From positions 1 to 6,361 of the forward strand of contig JAQGMQ010000612.1 of NCBI GenBank assembly GCA_028292305.1: a DNA stretch of 6,361 bases. Direction: 5' to 3'. Positions 1-5,065 of the stretch are shown here, piece after piece. A model generated the notes under the pieces. That model saw nothing but the letters and a program-made list of their open reading frames with translations, searched no databases and was not told the DNA's origin. The stretch comes from Rhodoferax sp. (GTDB lineage: Bacteria > Pseudomonadota > Gammaproteobacteria > Burkholderiales > Burkholderiaceae_C). Numbering within the stretch: position 1 is the stretch's first letter; every line of letters starts with the position of its first letter. A program made the position numbers and the translations under genes.

Positions 1-367
1 AGCGGTTCGATTCCATCAGCTCGAAACCGGTGACCGAGCCTTTTGGCAAGCCGAGCGAGGCCAGGCGCAGCCGCACGTCGTAGACCCGGTCGGCCGGCAC
101 CAGCAGGGCACCGCCGCCCTCGGTGTATTTGTAGGGCACGTTCATCGTCGACAGCTGGGCGATGATGGCGCCGCCGTCCTTTTCGGCCAGGTTGGCGTAG
201 AGCACTTTGTAGTCGGTCTGGCGGCTGAGCACCAACGCGGCAATGCCCATCACCACCAGAATGGCGATGCCGATCCCCAGGCGCAGGCGCTGCGTGCGGT
301 CCATGCCGGACAGCTTCTGGGCGAAGGGGGAGCTAGTAACGGGTATTTCGTCAACGGCTGAAGACAT
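1..367 (-). CDS. fliF: Flagellar MS-ring protein FliF, N-terminal part (runs off the left edge)
   Basis: FliF forms the MS ring in the inner membrane, on which the switch, rod and export gate are built. Only the first 122 residues are in the window. A hydrophilic N-terminus is followed by a transmembrane helix at about residues 30-48 (GIGIAILVVMGIAALVL). The start of the periplasmic ring-building (YscJ/FliF) domain follows: YKVLYANLAEKDG, NVPYKY, GGALLVPADRVYDVRLRLA and LGLPKGSVTGFELM are typical FliF motifs. Two in-frame ATGs are adjacent (A at 370 and 367). The second is chosen because GGA upstream is then 7 nt away rather than 4. It diverges from fliE across 164 bp, the usual arrangement when fliF leads a fliFGHIJ operon, which would continue outside the window. 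The family call is near certain; the start is uncertain by one codon. Confidence 0.95.
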   Translation of the reverse strand, partial: MSSAVDEIPVTSSPFAQKLSGMDRTQRLRLGIGIAILVVMGIAALVLSRQTDYKVLYANLAEKDGGAIIAQLSTMNVPYKYTEGGGALLVPADRVYDVRLRLASLGLPKGSVTGFELMESNR

Positions 368-531
368 CATGCATTCCAGGTCGGTTGGCGGTCCAAGAAT
401 GGGGTTGATTATTCGTGGAACGCCCCGCCGCATGGGGTCGATAAGCCGGGGCTTTCGGCGTTAAATCCCTGAATCGGTCGAGCAGGGCTCTCGCTAGCAT
501 TGGCCCATCGTTTTCCTAGAGAGCCTCCGTC
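368..531. promoter_or_regulatory. Divergent fliF/fliE intergenic region
   Basis: These 164 bp must hold the start signals for both fliF (minus) and fliE (plus), unless transcription enters from elsewhere. No strong sigma-28 or sigma-54 promoter was found. The nearest matches are GTCGATAA at 437-444 (plus), which resembles a sigma-28 -10 box but lacks a matching -35, and TGGCCCA-N4-TTTCC at 501-516, a poor sigma-54 match that would leave only about 5 nt of leader before fliE. Middle-class flagellar genes in beta-proteobacteria are commonly switched on by FlhDC with sigma-70, whose sites are too degenerate to call by eye. The role is inferred from position only. Confidence 0.4.
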
Positions 532-861
532 ATGGATCTCCGCCTGTCCCCTGTTTCCAGCCCGATTTCAAACCCGTATGCCGCCAAGATCGGCGCCGCC
601 CTGAAGAGCAAGGCGGAACAGGTCGCGGACGCGCCGGAAGCCGGGTTTTCCGGCGCGCTGAAGGGTGCCCTGAAGTCGGTGAGTGCGGCGCAGAACCAGG
701 CCACCGACCTGCAGCGCGAGGTGCAGATGGAGAACCCCAGCGTGAGCCTGGAAGAGACCATGGTGGCGATCCAGAAGGCGCAGATCGGGTTCCAGGCCAC
801 GCTGCATGTGCGCAACCGCATGGTCCAGGCTTACAGCGACATCATGAACATGCAAGTTTGA
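532..861 (+). CDS. fliE: Flagellar hook-basal body protein FliE
   Basis: FliE is a small secreted protein that joins the MS ring to the proximal rod and helps open the flagellar export gate. The 109-residue product has the usual family length. A variable N-terminal half (residues 1-50) is followed by the conserved C-terminal region: MENPSVSLEETMVAIQKAQI and then FQATLHVRNRMVQAYSDIMN MQV, the hallmark ending of FliE. There is no cysteine and no cleavable signal peptide, as expected for type III export. The ATG at 532 has a weak purine-rich site, AGAGAG, 8 nt upstream. It stands alone on the plus strand, divergent from fliF and convergent with fliT. Its TGA stop at 859-861 lies inside the left arm of the palindromic repeat at 858-982, so the repeat abuts or has trimmed the gene end without harming the conserved C-terminus. 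Confidence 0.96.
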   Translation: MDLRLSPVSSPISNPYAAKIGAALKSKAEQVADAPEAGFSGALKGALKSVSAAQNQATDLQREVQMENPSVSLEETMVAIQKAQIGFQATLHVRNRMVQAYSDIMNMQV

Positions 862-982
862 GGGAGTGCATCTGGCTACTGCGCGGGCCGATCTGGCGCC
901 TGCGGTGCTCGCCGTACAAGCGTACGGCTCCGCTCCTCGACGCCACCTCGGACCGCTCGCTACGCCAGCTGCACCCCCTCAA
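858..982. repeat. 125-bp imperfect palindromic intergenic element
   Basis: The ends are a 19-nt inverted repeat: TTGAGGGAGTGCATCTGGC at 858-876 against the complement of GCCAGCTGCACCCCCTCAA at 964-982, with 17 of 19 positions matching. The exact centre is a perfect hairpin, GCCGTAC (911-917), loop AAGC, GTACGGC (922-928). The DNA between also pairs imperfectly, for example GCGGGCCGA on the left with TCGGACCGC on the right. The whole element could therefore fold into one long interrupted stem or cruciform. It carries no coding potential I trust. It resembles non-coding palindromic repeats dispersed between genes (REP- or MITE-like), but copy number cannot be seen here. It supplies the fliE stop codon and precedes the terminator at 1001-1032. 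Confidence 0.7.
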
Positions 983-1000
983 CCGGGATTGACAAACCCC

Positions 1001-1032
1001 AAAAAAAAGGCCCTCTTGCGAGGGCTTTTTTT
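1001..1032. terminator. Bidirectional rho-independent terminator between fliE and fliT
   Basis: A stem GCCCTC (1010-1015) with loop TTGC and GAGGGC (1020-1025) is flanked by eight A on the left (1001-1008) and seven T on the right (1026-1032). It can therefore stop transcription on both strands: fliE from the left and fliT, whose stop codon ends only 2 nt away, from the right. The symmetry fits the convergent gene pair. Confidence 0.93.
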
Positions 1033-1034
1033 GT

Positions 1035-1367
1035 TCAGTGGAGCAGTTGCGGCTGGCCGGCGAACTGGCTGTCGAACTGCTCGAGCCAGGGCTCGGCCAG
1101 GCAGCGGATCTGGGCGTCGTTGCGCAGGATGCGTTGCATGATGCGGGTTTTTTCGGAGCGGTGTTCGGGCGACAGGTGTTCGGCGCGGGACTTGTGGCGC
1201 AGCTGTTCGATGAGCACGGCGCAGGCGCCTTCGTAGCGCACCACGCCGTCCCAGTCTTCGACCTTGGCGGCCTCCAGCATCTTGTGGCTGCTGTCTTCGA
1301 TGGCTTTGTAGTAATCGATGAGGATTTGCGACATTTTCGGTGTCCGGCTGTAGTTGGGTTCAGACAT
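1035..1367 (-). CDS. fliT: Flagellar protein FliT, FliD/export chaperone
   Basis: FliT is a small cytoplasmic helical chaperone. In enterobacteria it binds the cap protein FliD, interacts with export apparatus proteins and restrains FlhDC; whether the last role exists here is unknown. The product of 110 residues is in the family range and almost all helical. It opens with LIDYYKAIEDSSHKMLEAAK, and the segment DWDGVVRYEGACAVLIEQLR is typical of beta-proteobacterial FliT. The chosen ATG overlaps the fliS stop by 8 nt (ATGTCTGA), which suggests translational coupling, but it has no clear ribosome binding site. An alternative ATG at 1334 would give a 99-residue protein starting MSQILIDYYK, with GGA 8 nt upstream, and is quite possible. 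The assignment relies partly on its place after fliS, because FliT sequences diverge strongly. Confidence 0.85.
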   Translation of the reverse strand: MSEPNYSRTPKMSQILIDYYKAIEDSSHKMLEAAKVEDWDGVVRYEGACAVLIEQLRHKSRAEHLSPEHRSEKTRIMQRILRNDAQIRCLAEPWLEQFDSQFAGQPQLLH

Positions 1368-1767
1368 GGGCGGCAGGGGTTGCGATGCTTTTCCAGGCTT
1401 CGAACACGGTCTTGATCAGATCGCTGACTTCGATGATCAGGCCTTCGTCGTTCTTGATGTTGGCCATGGTCAGGCGGGAGATGCTGTAGTTGTAGACGCC
1501 GAGCAGGTTGACTGCGAGTTCGCCGCCCTGTTCCTTGTTCAGGCCGTCTTTCAGGCCCTCTTCCAGGATGCGCACGGCCCGGCTGATTTCCTTGCCCTTG
1601 AGATCCATTTCACCGCGTGCGATGGCGCCGCGGGCCTTGGCCAGCGACAACAGCAGCGCGTCGAACAGCAGGCAGATCAACTGGTGCGGACTGGCACCGT
1701 CGATGCTGGTTTCAACGCTGACTCTCTTGTAGGCGGAGGCCGAACGCGTGCTGACTGGGGTGAACAT
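1360..1767 (-). CDS. fliS: Flagellin export chaperone FliS
   Basis: FliS binds the C-terminal part of newly made flagellin in the cytoplasm, prevents premature polymerisation and delivers it to the export gate. The product of 135 residues matches the family length. Visible family features are SAYKRVSVETSIDGASPHQL near the N-terminus, the helix LICLLFDALLLSLAKARGAI, and the closing helices with VNLLGVYNYSISRLTMANIK and LIKTVFEAWKSI. I chose the ATG at 1767 (MFTPVSTRSASAYK) because GGA lies 7 nt upstream; the ATG at 1779 adds only MDPA and has no ribosome binding site. It lies downstream of fliD after a 140-bp gap that holds its own sigma-28 promoter. Its TGA overlaps the fliT start. Confidence 0.95.
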   Translation of the reverse strand: MFTPVSTRSASAYKRVSVETSIDGASPHQLICLLFDALLLSLAKARGAIARGEMDLKGKEISRAVRILEEGLKDGLNKEQGGELAVNLLGVYNYSISRLTMANIKNDEGLIIEVSDLIKTVFEAWKSIATPAAHV

Positions 1768-1799
1768 GGCAGGGTCCATTTGTGTACTAGATGTTTGAA

Positions 1800-1826
1800 T
1801 TATCGGCAGATGCCCAGTGAACTCAA
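1800..1826 (-). promoter_or_regulatory. Sigma-28 (FliA) promoter of fliS-fliT
   Basis: Read on the minus strand this is TTGAGTTC, 11 nt, GCCGATAA. The -10 element is identical to the enterobacterial FliA consensus (TAAAGTTT-N11-GCCGATAA), the spacing is exact, and the -35 matches 5 of 8. Transcription would begin near 1793, giving a leader of roughly 25 nt before the fliS ATG at 1767. It lets the two chaperones be made as late genes independently of read-through from fliD. Confidence 0.85.
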
Positions 1827-1919
1827 GGCCTTTGTTACAGCGAAAGTCAGCTCTTTTTCAATGTTGGCGGTGCGGCCCGGAGCCCGCGTGTCGTAGTGCG
1901 CAGCTACCCCTGTGCGGCC

Positions 1920-3329
1920 TTAACTCTTGGTGTTGTTCCAGGTGGTGACCTGCTGTGTGACGTAGGTGCTCAAGGCATTCAAGCTGGCCATCTGCGTGTC
2001 CAGCGCGGTGTACTGTGCGCGCAGGCGCTTTTCCACCAGGGCAGCGCGGGCATTCACTTTGTCCTGCTCGGTCAGGTTGCGTTTGCTCGCGGCGTCGAGC
2101 GAGTCGGCCTTGGTGTTCATCAGGCCGTCGAGCGACAGAATTCCTGTGGTGTAGGACTTGAGCTTCACGGCCAGCCCGCTGGTCTGCAGGTCGCCGCTGT
2201 CGGAGGCGAACAATTGCTTCACGCTGGCCGGGTCCTTCAAGGCCTTGTCGAGCTTGGTGCTGTCCACGGCCAGCCCGCCGCCGCGCTGCAGGCTCACGCC
2301 GATGTCGGACAGATAAGACAGCGTGCCGCCCGAGGTGGTCGACCCGAGCATGGCCCGCAAAGTGTTCTGCAATCCGATCGCGGTCGAGTCGGCCTGCAAC
2401 AGGCCCACGGTCTTGGTTGTGGCGTCGTACTTGGTCGCATCACCCAGGAAGGTGCTGATGGCGTTGTAGGCATCCACGAAATCCTGGATGTTCTTCTTCA
2501 TCGACGCGGTGTCGGTGCTGGCGGTGAGCAAGGTGTCCGACGTGGTCACCTGCGACAACTGGATCGTCAGGCCGGGAATGGTGTCGGCCAGCGTATTGGT
2601 GGCCGACGACACGCTGATGCCGTTGATGGTTGCCACTGAATTCTGACCGGCCTGTGACCGGATGGTGGTGGTCGTGGTCGTGCCGGGGTCGAAGGCCAGT
2701 TGCGCCAGACCCGTGGTGGCGTCGCTGCCGGCCTTGATCTGGAACCCGGCGGCTTCGCCCGTGTCCTTGGAACGGATCATCAAACGTTCGCCCGATGCAT
2801 CCTTGAGCACCGTGGCCGTGACGCCGGCGTTGGCGTCATTGATGCGGCTGGCCACAGCTGCCAGCGAGGTCTCGCCCGGCGCCATGGTGATGGAAACCGC
2901 CGCGCTGGTGCCGGGCGTGAACCCGGTCTGGCCCGCGTTCCAGGTGCCGAGCTGGATGGTCAGCGTGCCGCCGAGATCGGTGCCGGTGGGCACCACGGTC
3001 GAGGCTGTCGACTGCGCCTGCGCCAGCATCTGAACGCCGACACTGATGGTGGATGCGCTGGCAATGCCGGTCACCGTGGCGTTCACGGCCGAGCTGTTGG
3101 TGGTGGCGATGGTCAGGCCGTTCCAGGCGCTGTCGCGGGTGAGCTTGGAGGTGGCGTCGGCGAAGGTGGAGATCAGCGATTTGACCTGCGAAAACGCCGA
3201 GACCTTGGCCTGGATGGAAGTGGCGTTGGCTTCCAGTGTCTTCAGCGGCGCTTTCTCCAGGTCGGTGAGCTTGGAGATGATGCTTTCTACGGGCAGACCA
3301 CTGCCGATACCGATGGATGAAATAGCCAT
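1920..3329 (-). CDS. fliD: Flagellar filament capping protein FliD (HAP2)
   Basis: FliD forms the cap at the filament tip and inserts incoming flagellin. The product is 469 residues, normal for the family. The N-terminal FliD domain spans about residues 5-105 (ISSIGIGSGLPVESIISKL, then the FSQVKSLISTF coiled-coil segment). A flagellin hook IN motif lies at about 145-200 (SLAAVASRINDANAGVTATV). The C-terminal FliD domain spans about 225-455 (INGISV, DTIPGLTIQL, IQDFVDAYNAI, LSDIGVSLQRGGGLAVD). A terminal helix with LNALSTYVTQQVTTWNNTK follows. Six consecutive Thr (217-222) sit in the linker. There is no cysteine, as is common in exported filament proteins. AGGAG lies 6 nt before the ATG. It follows fliC1 by 135 bp holding a terminator; no confident promoter of its own is visible, so it may depend on read-through. 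No clear terminator follows it. Confidence 0.97.
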   Translation of the reverse strand: MAISSIGIGSGLPVESIISKLTDLEKAPLKTLEANATSIQAKVSAFSQVKSLISTFADATSKLTRDSAWNGLTIATTNSSAVNATVTGIASASTISVGVQMLAQAQSTASTVVPTGTDLGGTLTIQLGTWNAGQTGFTPGTSAAVSITMAPGETSLAAVASRINDANAGVTATVLKDASGERLMIRSKDTGEAAGFQIKAGSDATTGLAQLAFDPGTTTTTTIRSQAGQNSVATINGISVSSATNTLADTIPGLTIQLSQVTTSDTLLTASTDTASMKKNIQDFVDAYNAISTFLGDATKYDATTKTVGLLQADSTAIGLQNTLRAMLGSTTSGGTLSYLSDIGVSLQRGGGLAVDSTKLDKALKDPASVKQLFASDSGDLQTSGLAVKLKSYTTGILSLDGLMNTKADSLDAASKRNLTEQDKVNARAALVEKRLRAQYTALDTQMASLNALSTYVTQQVTTWNNTKS

Positions 3330-3385
3330 TTGAATCTCCTCGAGGACTGCCCCGCTTCCACATTCTCGAACACATTGCGGAAACC

Positions 3386-3421
3386 AAAACGGCGGAGAAA
3401 GGGGGTAATCCCTTCTCCGCC
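3386..3421 (-). terminator. Rho-independent terminator after fliC1
   Basis: On the minus strand a strong GC-rich hairpin is followed by GTTTTGGTTT. The arms on the plus strand are GGCGGAGAA (3391-3399) plus GGG (3401-3403), with one bulged A, against CCC (3410-3412) plus TTCTCCGCC (3413-3421); the loop is GGTAAT. It starts about 43 nt past the fliC1 stop. The interrupted T run suggests incomplete termination, so some transcripts could continue into fliD. Confidence 0.82.
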
Positions 3422-3433
3422 CTTGTTTCCAGC

Positions 3434-3452
3434 GTCACGGCTCAGCCGTGAC
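3434..3452 (-). other. Perfect small inverted repeat in the fliC1 3' untranslated region
   Basis: GTCACGGCTCAGCCGTGAC is perfectly symmetric (7-bp stem, loop CTCAG as RNA). It sits 12 nt after the fliC1 stop and ahead of the terminator hairpin at 3391-3421. It has no T run, so it is not a terminator by itself. It could protect the 3' end of an abundant flagellin mRNA; that role is inference. Confidence 0.6.
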
Positions 3453-3464
3453 CGCATCTTCAGC

Positions 3465-4688
3465 TTATTGCAGCAGAGACAACACACCCTGCGGCAGCTT
3501 GTTGGCCTGGGCCACCATCGCCGTACCGGCCTGCTGCAGAATTTGCGTTCGCGACAGGTTGGCGGTTTCTTTCGCGAAGTCGGCGTCGACGATCCGGCCG
3601 CGGGATGCCGACAGGTTTTCCACCTGGATATCAATGTTCGACACCGAGTTCTCGAAGCGGCTTTGCAGCGCACCCAGGTCGGCACGTGCCGAGTTGACCT
3701 GGTCGATCGCGGAGTCGATCTTCTTCAGGGCGACCCAGGCGTTGGCTTGGGTGTCAACCGTCAGGGTGTCGATGCCGAGAGCGTCGGTCGTCGTCGAGGT
3801 CGCATCCACCTTAGTGCCGGCAGCGCCGACGCCAGCGGCGGCGTAACCGAAATTCGTGGCCGTCAAACCGGTCAGAGTGATCGCGGCTGCGTCGCCGGCT
3901 GATGTCAGCTTGGAAGATTGCAAATCGATTGTGTACGTGCCGGCATTGTCCTTGGTCAGGAAAGCGGTCACACCCGTGTCGGAAGACTTGCGGTTGATGG
4001 CTTCGACCATCTGACCCATGCGTTCCGTTCCGGAGCTTGCCTCCTTGATTGCGCCAAGGTCCCAGGACGTCGTGCCATCGTTGATCTGCAGCGCAGAGGT
4101 GCTGGTGATAGCGGAAAGATCCGTAACCGAGCTGGCAGCAATGCCGGTGGAGTGGTCGTATGCGTACGAAATGTTGGCCAGGCCCTTGGCGGTCGTATCG
4201 GTCAGCGCACCCACGGTGATGTTGTCGCCAGAGTTCGCACCCACCTGGAACACAGCACCAGAGAACGAGCCGTCCAGAATCTTCTGGCCGTTGAAGCTGG
4301 TCTGCTTGGCCACACGGTCGATTTCATCGGTGAGCTGCTTCACTTCAGATTGCAGCGCCTTGCGGTCGGCCGCGCTGTTGGTCGAGTTGCCCGACTGCAC
4401 AGCCAGTTCACGCATACGCTGCAGCATGTCGCCGACCTTGCCCAGCGAACCTTCAGCGGTTTGCGCCAGCGAGATGCCGTCGTTGGCGTTGCGGGCGCCG
4501 ACCGTCAGGCCGCGCACCTGGGTGTTCATGCGTTCCGAGATGGCCAGGCCGGCGGCATCGTCCTTGGCGCTGTTGACGCGCAGGCCGGAAGACAGGCGCT
4601 GCATGGACGTGGCCAGCGAGTTCTGGGACATGCCCAGGTTGCGCTGCGCCGTCAGCGAATTGATGTTGGTGTTGATGGTCGAAGCCAT
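3465..4688 (-). CDS. fliC: Flagellin FliC1, filament subunit
   Basis: Flagellin polymerises into the flagellar filament after export through the flagellar type III system. The product has 407 residues. The flagellin N domain (about 5-143) includes INTNINSLTAQRNL, RLSSGLRVNSAKDDAAGLAI and SERMNTQVRGL. A short central domain includes an IN-like motif (about 203-257). The C domain (about 323-406) carries VENLSASRGRIVDADFAKET and ends in LSLLQ. The LQRMRELAVQ segment at 89-98 keeps the Q, R, R and E residues known from TLR5-recognised flagellins. There is no cysteine. The ATG at 4688 is chosen over an in-frame ATG at 4736 because MAST is the conserved flagellin start and AAGGAG lies 8 nt upstream. 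A sigma-28 promoter lies at 4857-4883. It is 86% identical to FliC2 without gaps (my manual count, 351/407). Its frequent GGT, GCT and TCT codons hint at high expression. Confidence 0.97.
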   Translation of the reverse strand: MASTINTNINSLTAQRNLGMSQNSLATSMQRLSSGLRVNSAKDDAAGLAISERMNTQVRGLTVGARNANDGISLAQTAEGSLGKVGDMLQRMRELAVQSGNSTNSAADRKALQSEVKQLTDEIDRVAKQTSFNGQKILDGSFSGAVFQVGANSGDNITVGALTDTTAKGLANISYAYDHSTGIAASSVTDLSAITSTSALQINDGTTSWDLGAIKEASSGTERMGQMVEAINRKSSDTGVTAFLTKDNAGTYTIDLQSSKLTSAGDAAAITLTGLTATNFGYAAAGVGAAGTKVDATSTTTDALGIDTLTVDTQANAWVALKKIDSAIDQVNSARADLGALQSRFENSVSNIDIQVENLSASRGRIVDADFAKETANLSRTQILQQAGTAMVAQANKLPQGVLSLLQ

Positions 4689-4710
4689 GGTGAAAACTCC
4701 TTGGTAGCTT

Positions 4711-4827
4711 AAAAAAACTGGCAAAACGCCGATCACAACGCCAGTACAAGACCGGCCGCCCTGACCGGTGGTTGCAACGGTTGGCGACCCGGATTCGGAT
4801 CGTTCCCCACTGCCACTTTGCCGGTCT
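4711..4827 (-). promoter_or_regulatory. Candidate attenuator-like structure in the fliC1 leader
   Basis: In the minus-strand transcript four segments follow in order: A, AGACCGGC (4827-4820); B, GCCGGTCT (4756-4749); C, ACTGGC (4745-4740); D, GCCAGT (4722-4717). A six-T run (4716-4711) comes directly after D. A pairs with B over 8 bp. B pairs with C over 6 bp with one G-U and a 5-nt loop. C pairs with D over 6 bp with a 17-nt loop, just before the U run. A-B and C-D are compatible, while B-C excludes both, which is the logic of an antiterminator switch. The stems are short and chance is possible in GC-rich DNA. No ligand or protein is implied. Confidence 0.35.
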
Positions 4828-4856
4828 ACAAGCCCTCAGCAGGCCCATTGCTTAGG

Positions 4857-4883
4857 TTTTCGGGACATGCCGGTAAAACTTGA
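4857..4883 (-). promoter_or_regulatory. Sigma-28 (FliA) promoter of fliC1
   Basis: Read on the minus strand this is TCAAGTTT, 11 nt, CCCGAAAA. Against TAAAGTTT-N11-GCCGATAA it matches 7 of 8 in the -35 and 6 of 8 in the -10, with exact spacing. Transcription would start near 4850, giving an unusually long leader of about 160 nt before the fliC1 ATG. It marks fliC1 as a late flagellar gene. Confidence 0.8.
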
Positions 4884-4898
4884 GGACTGCTTTCGCAC

Positions 4899-4938
4899 AA
4901 AAAAAGAAAAGGCCCCGGAATCCGACGCTTATCGGGGC
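4899..4938 (-). terminator. Minus-strand terminator just upstream of the fliC1 promoter
   Basis: On the minus strand, GCCCCG and CGGGGC (plus-strand arms 4912-4917 and 4933-4938, 15-nt loop) are followed by the T-rich run TTTTCTTTTTTT (4910-4899). An inner pairing CCGA/TCGG is possible as an alternative. It would stop transcription running toward fliC1 from the fliC2 side. No minus-strand gene precedes it in the window, because fliC2 is on the plus strand. It lies 16 nt before the fliC1 -35 box and so insulates that promoter. Confidence 0.7.
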
Positions 4939-4989
4939 AATGGCGCGGGCCCGAATTTTCATAATTCCCTCACACCTCGCGGTATGTAC

Positions 4990-5031
4990 GTCAGCTCAGG
5001 TGCTGACATCGCCGCCGGCGGCAACGCCGGT
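4990..5031 (+). other. Two adjacent hairpins in the region ahead of fliC2
   Basis: The first hairpin is GTCAGC (4990-4995), loop TCAGGT, GCTGAC (5002-5007). The second is CCGGCG (5015-5020), loop GCAA, CGCCGG (5025-5030), extendable by a G-U pair; GCAA is a GNRA-type tetraloop that is stable in RNA. They end about 35 nt before the fliC2 ATG and 20 nt before its AGGAG. If transcribed, they would form a structured 5' untranslated region that may protect the mRNA or affect ribosome access; the effect is inference. Confidence 0.5.
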
Positions 5032-5065
5032 CCAGATTCATCAAGTTACCTAGGAGCTCCCCAGC

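Larger units (their letters stand above)
4689..5065. other. Divergent spacer between the two flagellin genes
   Basis: This 377-bp spacer holds no credible gene. Starting from the fliC1 side, it contains the fliC1 leader with its possible attenuator (4711-4827), the fliC1 sigma-28 promoter (4857-4883), a terminator pointing toward fliC1 (4899-4938), two adjacent hairpins (4990-5031) and the fliC2 ribosome binding site AGGAG at 5052-5056, 9 nt before its ATG. A region around 4939-4989 includes the A/T-rich patch AATTTTCATAATTCC. CATAAT at 4960-4965 could be a sigma-70 -10 for fliC2, but it lacks a convincing -35. Confidence 0.75.

Noticed and set aside
501..516. TGGCCCA-N4-TTTCC as a sigma-54 promoter of fliE
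   Set aside because: The -12 GC is not intact, and the start of transcription would lie about 5 nt before the ATG, downstream of the only possible ribosome binding site.
866..1141. Plus-strand open frame of 91 residues after fliE
   Set aside because: It runs through the palindromic repeat and the terminator into the reverse of fliT, so it is not a gene.
1896..2639. Plus-strand open frame of 247 residues antisense to fliD
   Set aside because: FliD on the other strand is certain. The translation is Gly/His/Val-rich with no recognisable domain, and is a by-product of codon bias.
2661..2685. GGT/CGT repeat in fliD as a phase-variable tract
   Set aside because: It encodes Thr 217-222 with mixed ACC and ACG codons in steps of three, so length change would not shift the frame; it looks like a linker.
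3918..4712. Long plus-strand open frames of 264 and 229 residues antisense to fliC1
   Set aside because: They mirror the flagellin codons in a GC-rich genome, have His/Gly/Val- or Ser/Ala-rich low-complexity translations with no family motif and no ribosome binding site, and the same kind of shadow appears antisense to fliC2.
4709..4735. Sigma-28-like TTAAAAAA-N11-GCCGATCA on the plus strand as the fliC2 promoter
   Set aside because: The -10 matches 7 of 8, but the -35 is poor and it lies more than 300 nt from fliC2, inside the fliC1 leader; kept only as a weak candidate.
4689..4736. Sixteen-residue N-terminal extension of FliC1 from an upstream in-frame ATG
   Set aside because: Flagellins begin MA-x-x-INTN, the AAGGAG site is placed for the ATG at 4688, and the extension is translated leader sequence.
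5041..5048. TCAAGTTA directly upstream of fliC2 as a -35 box
   Set aside because: The matching -10 position would overlap the start codon and does not resemble GCCGATAA.
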